DNA of 64,000 nt from contig BDDD01001374.1 in the NCBI GenBank assembly GCA_001972305.1, positions 186,296 through 250,295 on the forward strand. Reading direction: 5' to 3'. A model generated the notes under the pieces. The model did no database searches. It was not told the DNA's origin and saw only the letters and a program-made list of their open reading frames with translations. The position numbers and the translations under genes were made by a program. The DNA comes from Cephalotus follicularis (lineage: Eukaryota; Streptophyta; Magnoliopsida; Oxalidales; Cephalotaceae). Positions 1 to 10,581 of this stretch are shown piece by piece. Each line of letters starts with the position of its first letter. The first letter of the stretch is position 1.

Positions 1-520
1 TGAGCAGACCACTTAGATGGTACATTTCCCGTAACAAGATAAATTACTATGTTCGCTTACCATGGTTCACTCTCAACACGCATAAGCTGTTCATCATGAA
101 AATTTTCATTGATTGGACCATGGACCTCGGGTGCATTGGAGAGATGGGATAAATGATCAGCCACTAAATTCTCAGTCCCTTTCTTGTCCCTAATCTCGAC
201 GTCAAACTCTTGAAGTAGCAAAACCCAATCGATAAGATGCACTTTCGCATCTTTTTTTCCCACTAAGTACCAAATCGCAGCATGGTCAGTATAAACAATA
301 ACATGCGATCCTAACAGATACGATCGAAATTTTTCAAGCACGAAGACCACTGCTCAAAACTCCTTTTCAATGTCATGTAATTTAATTGTGCATTGGAAAG
401 GGTCCTACTTGCATAGTAAATGACGTGAGGCAGTTTATTCATCTGCTGCCCGAGAACAGCTCCAATGGCACTGTCCGAAGCATCACACATTATCTCAAAG
501 GGCTCGGTCCAAATCAGTGC
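1..520 (-). pseudogene. Athila RNase H domain (element A), broken
   Basis: Reading leftwards from 520, the frame gives the RNase H opening MCDASDSAIGAVLGQ, then [33 protein letters not shown] and [16 protein letters not shown]. These are the usual blocks of the retroelement RNase H that removes the RNA strand during reverse transcription. A stop separates the RT part at about 521, another lies near 351, and a third near 56, after which the frame reads on towards the window edge. The integrase should follow beyond base 1. It is a continuation of the RT at 521-1411, not an independent gene. Confidence 0.75.
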
Positions 521-1411
521 CTAAATGATAGGAGCAGAGGTGAGATCCTTCTTTAAGCGGTTAAACCCTTCAAGGCACTCATCAGAAAATACAAAATCTT
601 GATATTTCGCTAGGAGTGAAGTCAAGGGTCTAGCCACCTTGCTAAAATCTTTGATGAACCTACGATAAAAACTAGCATGTCCCAGGAATGCTCGGATGTC
701 TTTTACATTTCCAGGTGGAGGCAAATGTTTGATGAGTTCTACTTTTGACTTATCGACTTGAATTCCCTCTTTCGACACTATATGTCCAAGAACGGTCCTC
801 TTCTTCACCATAAAATTGCACTTCTCCCAATTAAGCACCAAATTTTTCTCCATACTTCTTTTGAGTACTAATTTCAGATTATGAAGGCATTCAGAGAATG
901 AGGAACCGTGAACAGATAAGTCATCCATAAACACTTCAAGAAATTCCTCCACCATATCAGAGAAGATACTCATCATGCACCGCTGGAATGTCGCAGGAGC
1001 ATTGCAGAGGCGAAATGGCATGCGTCAATAAGCAAAGGTACCAAAGGGGCATGTGAAAGTAGTCTTCTCTTGATTTTCAGGGGCAATGGGAATTTGATTA
1101 TATCTAGAGTACCCATCAAGAAAACAGTAATACTCATGACCATCCAACCTATCCAGCATTTGATCAATAAACGGAAGGGGAAAATGATCCTTCCAGGTGG
1201 CTGTATTCAACTTGCGGTAGTCAATGCACACCTTCCATCCAGTTTGGAGTTTGGTCAGAATTAAGTTATCAGTGGAGGATTGCACTACCATTACTCCAGA
1301 TTTCTTTGGAACCACGTGGGTTGTAGTCACCGACTGACTATCTAAGATGGGATAAATGATCCCATTATCCAGCCACTTCAAAATTTCTTTTTGTATGGCT
1401 TCTTTCATCAA
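521..1411 (-). pseudogene. Athila reverse transcriptase (element A), broken
   Basis: Two same-strand blocks make up the RT. The first (1411-1025) has VCIDYRKLNTATWKDHFPLP and ends at FAY followed by a TGA. The second (1021-521) resumes immediately with RMPFRLCNAPATFQRCM, the catalytic FMDDLSVHG box, VLGHIVSKEGIQVD and the thumb/connection motif AFLGHASFYRRFIKDFSK. The in-frame TGA at 1022-1024 sits where the family normally has arginine, so a CGA to TGA change is likely. The active-site aspartates are kept. The domain order and spelling are typical of Athila, whose RT lacks the YVDD of copia. Confidence 0.85.
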
Positions 1412-1423
1412 GGGATTTGCACT

Positions 1424-2315
1424 TCACTGAGGTTCTCTAGAAGGTTTGGATCCTTCTATGAGATTTATACGATGCTCACAAATAGAAGGGTTGATTCCCT
1501 TGATGTCAGCCATAGTCCAAGCAATTTCCTCTTTATTTTCTTTGAGTAGGTGAATAACCTCCTCTTCCTGAGGGGGAGTAAGATCGAATAAAAGAATAAT
1601 AGGAAGAGTCTGGTTCTCACCTAAGAATGAATATTTTGAAGTAGATGAAAATTCCTTCAATTCAAGTTTCGGAGGCCTTTCTATTGATGGTTTAGGAAGA
1701 GATGTGGATAAGGGGCCCACTGGCTCTAATGACTGCATGCTAAACACATCAAAGAAATCTCCTCCATCGACATCCTCTAAATCCCGCATACACTCACTAA
1801 AATTTTCATCAAAATCAATATCAAAGTTACGTCTCGATGTGGTCGAGAATTGAATGTATTGCATTCATGTCAACAAAATCAGTGGAGTGCTTACCCAAGC
1901 GGAAGACATTGAAATCCACGGACGTATTTCTGAAACTCAATTTCATCAGACCATTGTGACAATTGATTAATGCATTACTCATCCCATGGAATGGTCTAAC
2001 GAGGATAACTGGGATTTGATCATTGAGATTCGCAATAGGCTGGGTATCTAAAATGACAAAGTCAACAGGATAGAAAAACTCACCAACCTTTATCAAAACA
2101 TCCTCAATTTTCCCTCTCGGTACTTTCACAGACCTATCCGCTAATTGCAATGTCATCGTAGTTTGACGCAACTCTCCTAAACCAAGCTTCTCGTAGATCG
2201 ACGATGGCAACAAATTCACACTTGCTCCCAAATCGAGCAAAGCATGTTCGATTTTAGTGTTTCCGATGACACAAGAGATTGTCGGGCAGCTAGGGTCTTT
2301 ATACTTTTGAACCAT
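1424..2315 (-). pseudogene. Athila aspartic protease and protease-RT linker (element A)
   Basis: The protease part (2315-about 1864) contains CPTISCVIG, HALLDLGASVNLLPSS, LQLADRSVKVPRGKIEDVLI and PVDFVILDTQP. DLGAS replaces the D-T/S-G of most retroviral-type proteases, which is normal in Athila. A linker follows (1864-1424) with VIHLLKENKEEIAWTMADIK and EHRINLIEGSKPSREPQ. A TGA after REPQ, where relatives have arginine, separates it from the RT. The protease would cut the polyprotein. Protease and linker overlap slightly in different frames near 1827-1864, which indicates a small frameshift. Confidence 0.8.
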
Positions 2316-4083
2316 GGTTGAGAAAACATCGCACTAATGTTGGCTGCCAAGAAAGCTTTCTTTGGAGTCTGAAGGATCCTCTTTTTAATGCATAAGTATT
2401 TTAGGACTTTTTCGTAATAGGGCGCCTGCTCAATGGCTTCTAGCAATGGAATATTGATTTGAACTTGCTTAAATGTTTTGATTATCTTCTCCATCGCTGG
2501 GGCTTTCTTATTTTGCAATCTCTTTGGAAAAGGAGCTAGGGGATCATATGAACGTTCGGGTAACCCCACTGGTTGTTCCTTCTTCTCATCCTATTGCTCC
2601 TTTCTCAATTCATCTTGCACGCTCACATTCATTGGTTACAGAAAGGAGTCAACCAACGGTTCATTTTCTTGCCTCGAGGACTCTTCCAACTATTCGTTCT
2701 CATTTTAGGTTTGATCCGCTGGTTGGTATTCATTTCCACTCCTTAGGGAAAAAACTTGTTTTGATGGGCCCGAGGAGGAAGCGGAGACTTGAGGATTCAA
2801 ATATGGTTGGATGTGAGAAGACGGGTTCATTGTGTTCCTCAGATTCGGGTCTGGCTGAGAAGGCATCTTGCCTTTCTCTCTTTCATGTAGGGCATATGCA
2901 AGCAGTGAAATTTGCTTCTCCATGCTGTGCTGACTGGTCATCACGGTGCTCATGAGAAGCTCCATGCTCTTTTCTAATAAGGAAATTCTAGACGTGTCTT
3001 CCCTTTAGTTCAACAATCCAGGTGACTGTTGATTTTGAAATTGAGTTTGTGGTGGGAAGGATGGTCGGACATTATTTGAAGCTGGGAGAAACCTTTGAAA
3101 GGTCTGCTGTGGTGCAGTCTTGCTAGTTAAGCTCGAAGGTTGCCCCTAAAAATTTGAGGTTGGACCTGAAAAGTTTGAAGGTCCTCTTGTGTTTTGCCCT
3201 TGACTCCATGACAAGTTTGGATGGTTTCGCCAACCCGAATTGTAAGTGGTACTATACGGGTTGTATTGATTCATTGCGGAAACGTTCTCTTGAGAGTATT
3301 ATTTTCAATGTAACTTTGGCATTCGTCAACGACATGATTTGGTGACTGGCACCAAGAACACATAGGGGCACTTTGATTTATGTGATTTGCATGTTTGGGT
3401 CCCCTAATCAACGACTCTAATCACTTGAGGCGGCTGCCTACTTATGCCTCTACAACAACGGCTCCCTCTATAACGTACCCTTTATTCGACAACTCTCTCT
3501 TAGAAACTTGAGCAGACGCCCAATCCCTAGTTCGCTCACCCAAATCCAACATGAAATTCCAAGCCTCGTTTTCATCGGTGTACGAGGTGAACCCATCAGG
3601 ACACATTGACTCAACCAATTGCTTGGTTTGGTAGTCGATCCCTTCGTAGAGGATTTGGCCCAAATGCCACATGTTCAAACCATGATGAGGGCACTCTAAA
3701 ATAAGGTCTTTGAAATATTCCATGCATCGAGAAAATGACTCATTGGGTCACTGGCGAAACTAGAGAATGTCGTTCCTAAGTTTATTGGTTTTATGAAGCG
3801 GAAAGAATTTCTTTAGGAACGATACAGTGAAATGGTCCCATGTAGAGATGGAACCATTTGGGAGATTGTAGAGACACTTTTTAGCTCCATCTTTCAGAGA
3901 AAAATTGATAAAACACAATTTTATTGTGTCATCTGAGAGTTGCTGAAGTTTCATGAGGGCACACACCTCCTCAAACTTGTGAAGGAAGAGATATGCATCC
4001 TCATTGGGTAAACCATGAAAATGATGAAGCATGCTAATAAACTGATATTTCAACTCGAAATTGTTCCCTTGAGGGGTAGGCAA
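2316..4083 (-). pseudogene. Athila gag (element A), broken
   Basis: The capsid-like N-terminal part runs from 4083 with FLHKFEEVCALMKLQQLSDD, FINFSLKDGAKKCLYNLPNG and WDHFTVSFLKKFFP, continuing from 3723 with HGLNMWHLGQILYEGIDY. A zinc knuckle of the CX2CX4HX4C type (CSWCQSPNHVVDEC) is encoded at 3319-3360. Further on are a Ser/Pro-rich stretch ending VFSLRSG (2965-2705) and the pre-protease blocks YDPLAPFPKRL and VQINIPLLEAIEQAPYYEK (2569-2316). Gag packages the element RNA. At least three frame breaks separate these blocks. No start codon can be chosen with confidence; MPTPQG at 4083 is internal or near the start. Confidence 0.75.
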
Positions 4084-4450
4084 TAGGATACAGGATGGTG
4101 CGCTGTCCTCGCAGGATAGAATCTATCACACAAAGTTTGTATGCGTCATTCATCCGCCATTGTTGTTGGTTGATTAATTCATTCTAAACGTTGATTTGGA
4201 CCACGAACCCACTCAGTCATACATTAACAAAAATGAAAATGAAAAACGAACAAAACTTTAACGGAATGCACAAACGGGGAATTAATAACTAACGCAAAAC
4301 ACACACTAAAACAGAAAATACTAAATTAAATAAGATAACAAAAAATTAAAATGGAAAATTAAAACACAGAATACAGGGTTTTTTTTAATTAAATCTAAAC
4401 TAAAATACTACGAATCAGTTAAATAAATTAAAATTAATCTAAAACTTATT
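4084..4450 (-). other. 5' leader of Athila element A
   Basis: AT-rich stretch between the primer binding site and gag. I see no conserved coding block and no RNA gene in it. It holds several A/T runs and is best read as the untranslated leader of element A. Confidence 0.5.
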
Positions 4451-4468
4451 TCTCCGGCCACGGCTCCA
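4451..4468 (-). promoter_or_regulatory. Primer binding site, Asp-tRNA type (element A)
   Basis: On the minus strand the 18 bases read TGGAGCCGTGGCCGGAGA, which matches the complement of the plant Asp-tRNA 3' end (TGGCGCCGTTGCCGGGGA, from established knowledge) at 15 of 18 positions. Its place between the LTR and gag fits priming of minus-strand DNA synthesis. It fixes the orientation of element A. Confidence 0.8.
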
Positions 4469-4669
4469 AAAACATCACAAATTTGAAATGTTTTAAAACT
4501 TATGCCGCAAGTGCACGGTTGCGCAGTAACGGGTCGAACACTAGGAAATCAAGTTAAATTAATTTTAATCTATTTTACCTAAGCATAGTATGCAAAACAA
4601 AGGATTATTTACCAAAAATACTCCTAAACATGCAAAATAAACTAATTAATTAAAACAGGGAATAAAGGA

Positions 4670-4746
4670 GTCGACACTTTGTCAAGGCGTCGACTTGAAT
4701 AGAATTAAAGCAGGAAAGCGTCGACGCTTACAGGGTAGGCGTCGAC
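4670..4746. repeat. TCGA-core palindrome group 1 in Athila LTR
   Basis: GTCGAC cores start at 4670, 4689, 4720 and 4741, giving intervals of 19, 31 and 21 bp. The flanks are of the type AGCGTCGACGCT. It lies about 1.35-1.42 kb from the sense start of the LTR. Confidence 0.8.
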
Positions 4747-5486
4747 GGTTGTAGCACTGAATCGAAATCAACAGAATTTTCAAGAATTCAAACTATGAAT
4801 TATCAAAGCAAAAAATAAACTAAATGAAATATATAAGAGAAAATCGGTTTTAGGGTATAGACACTCACCATAGATTATATTGAACAATTCACTTACTTGA
4901 ATAATCAAACCTTGATAACCAACAGTTGCAAGGTTGATACGGAGTGCAACTGTGATGATAAACTGTATGAGTAGTCATACTAGGTCTATAAGGAGTACGG
5001 TAGCGGCGGCAAATCGTATGAATAGACATGCTAGGTCTATACAGAGTGTTTTCATTATGACAAACTGTATTAGTAGACTCCATTGATTCCGTTGAAAACC
5101 ATTTATTCAACAACGTTCTTATTCACCGACAAGATGTTTGTGGATTTTAATCAGACAGACAAAGTGTGTGTGAAGGTAGAAAATTGAAGAAAAAGTCAAA
5201 TATTCAAGGATTTTTATTTATTGAATCGAAGCAGTACAATCTAATGGCTTGTTCTTCCCCTAAAAACCTTAAAGGTTTAGCTACTAAACATTGTATAAAC
5301 TAAAAACTGAATTAAAGAAGAAAAGACAACAAGAGCGTGGCTACACAAGCTACACACACACTGTTTATGGACGACCTTGTAGTGTATTTATACTTACAAA
5401 GTTTCTGAAAAACGGAAATAAAATAACCTAGATACAAAACTGGCAAAAATATGAACTTTCCATATTTGCTGTCAGCACTCTTAAGC

Positions 5487-5916
5487 GTCGACGCTTGAGC
5501 CTTAGGCATCGACGCTTTGGATTTGTGTTGACGCTTTAATATGTTGAATGCGCTAAGCGTCGATGTATATGTTGTGATATGAGGCATACTTGAGTGTTAA
5601 GCGTCGACGCTTAAAATCAAGGCGTCGAGGCTTAACTCATAAAGGCAGGAGGCGTTGACGTCTTGATCATTACACATTAACGTTAAACTACTGTTTGATT
5701 TGTGCACTTTTGGTGTTGACATCTTGATCATGGCGTTAATGCCTAAACATTGAATTCCCAGCAAGTTGATGCCAAATGGATTGGTGTTGACAAAAATCAT
5801 AAATCTGCAGAATTGTTCATCCTGAAGTGCAAGGCATCGACGCTTATATTGTACCCGTCAACGCTTAAGAGTTAGGCGTCGACACTTGAAGCCTAGGCGT
5901 AAGTCTAGGCATTGAT
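5487..5916. repeat. TCGA-core palindrome group 2 in Athila LTR
   Basis: Cores GTCGAC or one-base variants start at 5487, 5508, 5527, 5559, 5603, 5624, 5654, 5836, 5857, 5878 and 5911. Intervals of 19-21 bp recur (5487/5508/5527, 5603/5624, 5836/5857/5878). One copy, at 5597-5614, is a perfect 18-bp palindrome. Variants with CA or TG in place of the central CG look like CpG decay. Confidence 0.8.
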
Positions 5917-6092
5917 GGTTAACTCTGTTTTCTGTAGAATTTTGCCAATTTAGCTCATTCTTCATGCACGTTGGTCTTTTAAGCTTTGTACCTGAAAATT
6001 AACACAACACAACCAAAGTAGTCTATTCCAAGCATAAACATATCACAAATAAACCATTAAAATCAACACATTTTTATGCTAAACACGCCACA

Positions 6093-6366
6093 GTGAGCAG
6101 CTAGGCCAAATCATGGAGCAAAGTTTTAACAGAGCAGCTTCTCCTTCCTACTTGATTATTTAAGGATGTTGTAAAACATTTAGTTTGACCTACCGGCTTA
6201 TGGTAGTGCATGATACAAACACATTAATGTAAATTTGGGCGTATCCACATAATTTATATAATGATTATCTTCCGCATGTATGATTTGATTAAGATTTAAA
6301 TTTATTATATATATATTACGGAATGATTGTACGGGCGTGGGGTCCCCATAGGGTTCGGGGCGTGAC
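6093..6366 (-). mobile_element. Gypsy LTR stub J
   Basis: The segment ends at 6366 with GGGGCGTGACA, the reverse complement of the LTR start TGTCACGCCCC seen at 29779. Inside, the sequence around 6262-6285 is the reverse complement of the one around 29905-29930. It is therefore the first part, in sense, of an LTR of the J2 family on the minus strand. It is cut on the left by element A and abuts RT sequence of element G directly on the right, with no polypurine tract, so it inserted into G or was joined to it by deletion. Confidence 0.65.
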
Positions 6367-7130
6367 ATCTACCTTCGATGGATCCACTAACAATCCATAG
6401 CTGGATATGATATGCCCAAGAAAAGCAACCTTCGGTAGCCAGAATTTACACTTATTGAACTTGGAAAACAGGCAATGTTCTCTTAAAGTCTGCAACACTA
6501 TATAAAGGTGTTGGGCATTCTCCTCATCGGTCTTAGAATAGACCACGATGTCATCAATGAATACTACTATAAACTAATCTAAGTAAGGGCTGAACACTCG
6601 GTTTATCATGTCCATGAAAGCGGCAGATGCATTAGTCACACTGAAAGGCATAACTAGAAACTCATAGTGGCCGTATCTGGACCTGAAAGCAGTCTTCGCA
6701 ATGTCACTTTGTCTGACTCTCAGCTGGTGATAACCTGACCTTAAACCGAGTTTAGAAAACACTTTAGCACCCCTCAACTTGGCAAACAATTCATCAATGT
6801 GTGGCAGAGTGTACCTGTTCTTCACTGTGACTCTGTTGAGCTTCCAATAGATGATGCACATCCGTAGTGATCTATCATTCTTCTTGACGAAAAAAACCGG
6901 TGCTCCCTAAGGTGAGACACTCGGTCTAATGAAACCCTGGTCAAGAAGGTCATGTAACTGTACTTTCAACTCTTTCAATTCCATTGGTGTCATATGGTAT
7001 GGTGCTCTAGAAACTTGAGTTATCCCTGGTAGAAGATCAATACCAAACTTCATCTCTGTCAGGTGCCAATGATGTCCAGTCCTGAGGAAACACATCTCTG
7101 AACTTGCACACCACTGGATATCCTCCAAGC
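6367..7130 (-). pseudogene. RT fragment of element G
   Basis: From right to left: a pre-RT block with [20 protein letters not shown] and GFIRPSVSP, then [50 protein letters not shown], the catalytic FIDDIVVYS near 6545-6575, and KVAFLGHIISSYG. The frame is broken near 6900 and near 6574. The normal [11 protein letters not shown] has become [11 protein letters not shown], which loses the first catalytic aspartate. The fragment ends at DPSKVD, where the LTR stub begins. Confidence 0.8.
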
Positions 7131-7266
7131 TCAGTTTTCATTTATTGGTAACAATCACATGTGCTATGTATCCCTGGCAGCCTTGTCTCAACAGTCTATC
7201 TGCATATAAGGCAGATATCCTCGATACATTGTGTTGCTCCAAGGTCGCAACAAACCGGAAAGGTAA

Positions 7267-7615
7267 CTATCCAGGTGGGCAGAAGGTTACCACCTTCTGA
7301 TAACAATCAACCTGAGCACAGTGTGCAGATAGCCAATCCACCCCAATAATCACATCCAAGTCTTGCATAGCGAGAATAATAAGGTTGGCTCGCAAGCAGC
7401 GACCATCAATCTTAAGAACACAATCTTTACACACTCGATCGGGGGTTGCAGACTCACCTAAAGGTGTAATAACCTCCATTAATAAGGGTAACCAATCAAG
7501 ACTCAAACCCATGTCAAGAACAATGTGTGATGCAATAAAAGAGTGGAATGAGCCATAATCTATAAGAACATGAGATGAAAGCTCGAAAAGTCATAAAACA
7601 CCTCCAATCACTGAG
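7267..7615 (-). pseudogene. Protease fragment of element G
   Basis: An aspartic protease of the gypsy type. VLIDYGSFHSFIA is encoded near 7520-7580, followed by DLDVIIGVDWLSAHCAQVDC and KVVTFCPPG ending near 7267. The active-site triplet is D-Y-G rather than D-T/S-G, also seen in element C. A stop separates it from the RT part. It would process the Gag-Pol polyprotein; this copy is too fragmented to do so. Confidence 0.75.
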
Positions 7616-8108
7616 TTAGACCCAACTACAGTACCTGGATCCATAGCAAACACTTTGTCCTGTACAGTCGGTGAAGAACCTGCAACCTGCTTCCCCTTGG
7701 ACTGAAAGTACCATGGGAAGATGATGGTGTACCACTATATAGCCTCTGTGATCCCTATCCATATGATCCCTGAGGCTGTGATGCTTGTGTTTCTCTGCAA
7801 GGATAATTCCTGGTGAAGTGATCAACAGCACCGTACATCAAGTAGAGACCCAAATGCCATTTACAATTATCTTATGTGTGGTTGGACTTGTTGCAATTCA
7901 TGCAAGGAGATGGACAACCGTGGCTACCTGCATCAGGGAACCTAGAAGGTGTATTATGGATGGGTGTCATGGTTCAATTATTGCGACGAGAGCTCATCGA
8001 CTGGTCTTTCATCCTCAAGAACTTGGACTGATTCCCAACATTGGAAGGGCTACCAACTTGAGAACCAGGATAATCACGACTATCAGTCTTCAAAGACTTA
8101 GCACCTAT
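7616..8108 (-). pseudogene. Gag C-terminal tail of element G
   Basis: On the minus strand a zinc knuckle can be read near 7870-7910 as CMNCNKSNHT, a stop, then DNC, keeping the CX2CX4HX4C spacing apart from the stop. A second knuckle-like block with AVDHFTRNYP follows. Upstream is the low-complexity linker DSRDYPGSQVGSPSNVGNQ. Several stops interrupt it. The capsid part is missing to the right of 8108. Confidence 0.6.
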
Positions 8109-9071
8109 TGCAAAGAAAATAGGCTAATGGCACGTTTTAGGGTTATGGTGCATAGGGTGTATAACTTAGATTTTTAAGTCAAAGGATTCCAACCCATGGG
8201 AACACCCTATAAGCTAAACCCATAAACATCCACTAACATCCAAGGATATCTAATTAGCATTTCAATTAAACCATCCAAATACAAAACATGCACAAAGGTT
8301 CAGCCAAGCTAGGGTTTAAATAACCCTAGCTTCAGGTCACATGGATTGTAACCCTTAGGGTTCCAACCCTAAGGATATAAAATCCCAAACCCTTAGTGTT
8401 CCAACCCTAAGGGTTACAAGACCTAACCCTAAGGGTTCATACCCTTATGGTTTCCAAACCCTAGCCCTAATGGTTCCAAACCCTAACCCTAAGGGTGATA
8501 CCAACCCTAAGGATTCTAACCCTTAAGGTTTTTGGAATTAATGTACATCACCCATTAAGAATTTTGGACTACAAAAAAATGGAAAAGTAAAACATGTTCT
8601 CACATATTAATCCATCCAAGGACCTATTAATACCATTTCTATATTGTTACAAGCAAAAGGATATCATCATGAAAAAAGGAAAGTTTCTAGAGACTTACAT
8701 GTAACCCTAAGTCTCCTTCCTTCCTCCAATATTTAACCACCAAAGTAGATGGCCTCTATAGAAAGTCCACACCAAGAGATCTCCAACTTCTCTCTCACTC
8801 TCACTCACCCACGGATTTGGAGAGTATTTTCACTCTCTTTGTCTTTCTTGTTATGTCCTAGAAAGACTTGAAAAACACTTTGGCAAAATGTGAGGCAACC
8901 AAGCCCTTTTATACCATTCTTTAAGTTATCTTCCTTTGACCCAATCAAAGGTAGATAGCTTAATGGTAAATCATCTACATGATTTAATTTAATTAATGTA
9001 ACACTCTATTTAATTTCATTAAACTCGGTGTTGGAGATCGTCACTTGTATTGTGTGTGACACTATAGTTTC
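8109..9071. mobile_element. LTR-like segment K, left part
   Basis: Non-coding DNA that begins TGCAAAGAAAATAGG and resembles, over its first 80 bp or so, the start of the solo LTR at 23144 (shared ATGG, TTTTAGG, GGTGCATAG, TGTATAACTT). It is interrupted by copia element F; the matching right part is 29134-29778. It contains a telomere-like motif cluster and short CT-rich tracts around 8785-8850. I see no gene. It is probably an old copia-type LTR, but its right end is not defined. Confidence 0.45.
8310..8535. repeat. Degenerate telomere-like CCCTAA/TTAGGG cluster
   Basis: At least nine CCCTAA-type units, several joined head to head as AACCCTAAGGGTT, at roughly 25-35 bp spacing. They are not a uniform TTTAGGG tandem, so this is not a true telomere tract. 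A shorter cluster of the same kind is at 31866-31912 in the LTR of element H. Confidence 0.75.
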
Positions 9072-9456
9072 TGTGGGGAGCGGGCTCAAGTGCAGCGGAA
9101 AACGATAACCAATTCGGACATAAGGGTTTATGGCCGATTAATTTTAAATTTCATCCAATTGATTAATCCCCAAGCAATGGGATGACCTAATCTAAGTCCA
9201 ATTGTCCCAATGAGTGCCACGAAACCCTAATTAAACAATCAATCAAACCAAAACCAAAACAAAGTATAGGGTAAAATGGGTTAGAACAATAGAGTTGCCA
9301 TTAACCCCAGAAATGGACTCTAAGAATGGCTCACAAGCAAACACATAAACCCTAGCCAAAATTCCAATCAACCCGAACCCAAACATCCTTAGGGATGGCA
9401 AGGAAACCACCATATGGGCAAGGGGGTTCAACTAGGGTTCTCTAACCCAAGCTACA
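9072..9456 (-). mobile_element. 3' LTR of copia F, left part
   Basis: Aligns with 26765-27157 of the 5' LTR and stops at AAGCTACA, where the chromovirus LTR D begins. The remainder resumes at 17236. About 190 bp corresponding to 27158-27345 is missing between the two parts. Confidence 0.8.
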
Positions 9457-9610
9457 TGTAACGCCGGGGATTTTCGCATGTTGTAATATTTGAATTTCAA
9501 ATATAATCTTGTTATTGAATTAATGAGAAAGATGATTTTTTGGCTATTATGTTGATTCCTAAATCAAATTAAAGTACTTAGAGGTTAAATTGTTGAAATG
9601 TCGACTAGGG

Positions 9611-9761
9611 AAGTCGACTGGTACGATAGACCAGCCGACTGGTGGACTGTTTAAATGGAACAGTCGACTGGTTGGATGAACCAGCCGACTGGCGGGCTGT
9701 CGAGACACCTGGAAACCACAGCCAAGAAGACAGCCGACTGTCTAGGAAGAACAGCCGACTA
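9611..9761. repeat. Phased CAGTCGACTG-type array, LTR D group 1
   Basis: Ten-base motifs start at 9611, 9632, 9661, 9682, 9731 and 9752. They form three pairs, each exactly 21 bp apart. Sequences are CAGTCGACTG or CAGCCGACTG with single changes. It lies 155-305 bp from the LTR start. Confidence 0.85.
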
Positions 9762-10581
9762 GTTTATACTCTGTTTTGTTGCATGTGATGAGATCACATG
9801 CAACAACTGACAAAAGGCATCTTTCAGGTGCTATCAGAGGCCTAATAAAATGTGTTGGACATGCACACAACTGCTGGAACCTGCAAAGACTGAAGGGAAG
9901 AGTGAGAGTGGCATGTGTGTATGCATGCAAGTGATGGGGGGGAAGATAATGGCATTTAGTGCCATGCAACGGGCTAAGAGAAATTAATGGCATAAAAACA
10001 CTCTCCCATTCGCCTATCTCACGCAGCATCTGAACAGAAAGGAAACACAGTGAGAAATTGAGAGAAGAAAAGAGGAAGAGGGATATTGTCCAACATTTGG
10101 ACCAAGAAGGAAAGCTTGGAGGTGACGGGTTGCAGCCACTGACCCTGGGCTTGGACATCGAACCTGGGAGATTAAAACGTCACTGACCAGGACTTAAAGA
10201 GGTGGACTTACAGATTTCTAACTTGAAATCAAAGGTAGGGGGAAATTGTGGAAATTTATATGTGTAACTTTGAGTTGAATAGTAATGGTGATCATTAATG
10301 CAATGCCTGGTTAATGGATTGTGAACTCTCTGGCTAAATATCATGCTCACTGTGAACTGTTAACATGATAGGTGTACTGAGTTATAGATTGAGAATTGTT
10401 TTATTCGCATGCATTACTAAGTTGGGTTTACTGATGATAAGATGAAATAGAGGAAATGCATGAACTGTGATTGTGCTCTATGGACTATTGATGATATTCT
10501 ATTAAACGAATATGGTTGAATGATATTCAATTAACTGATTGGATGTAAATTGGACAAATTGCATGTTCCTGGTCCACAGAA

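Larger units (their letters stand above)
1..6092 (-). mobile_element. Athila-lineage Ty3/gypsy retrotransposon A (partial)
   Basis: A long minus-strand element truncated by the left edge of the window. Going leftwards from its LTR it shows primer site, 5' leader, gag, protease, linker, reverse transcriptase and RNase H; integrase and the 3' LTR lie outside. The wording of the protein blocks is of the Athila type (for example GASVNLLP in protease, FMDDLSVHG in [10 protein letters not shown] after RNase H). All frames are interrupted, so the copy is dead. It abuts an unrelated LTR stub at 6093, which suggests it inserted there. The right border at 6092 is chosen because the LTR there ends in CCACA; it is uncertain by some tens of bases. 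Confidence 0.85.
4470..6092 (-). mobile_element. 5' LTR of Athila element A
   Basis: About 1.6 kb right of the primer site with no coding blocks. It contains two groups of GCGTCGACGC-like palindromes (4670-4746 and 5487-5916). The left border is adjacent to the primer site; the exact TG/CA ends are not certain. The right border is placed at the CCACA ending at 6092, after which the sequence changes to an unrelated LTR. The other LTR is outside the window, so identity between the two cannot be judged. Confidence 0.65.
6367..8108 (-). mobile_element. Remnant of a Ty3/gypsy chromovirus-like element G
   Basis: Minus-strand gag tail, protease and RT of a gypsy element, with RNase H, integrase, LTRs and the gag N-terminus missing. 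Its RT wording matches elements B and C in this window rather than Athila. The right limit is where coding resemblance stops and the K segment starts (TGCAAAG at 8109). Confidence 0.75.

Noticed and set aside
4670..5916. CRISPR-like array because of regularly spaced short palindromes
   Set aside because: Repeats are only 10-18 bp, degenerate, in a plant LTR, with no cas genes; spacing is near 21 bp rather than 60 or more.
8310..8535. Interstitial telomere tract
   Set aside because: Units are head to head and separated by other sequence, not a tandem TTTAGGG run.
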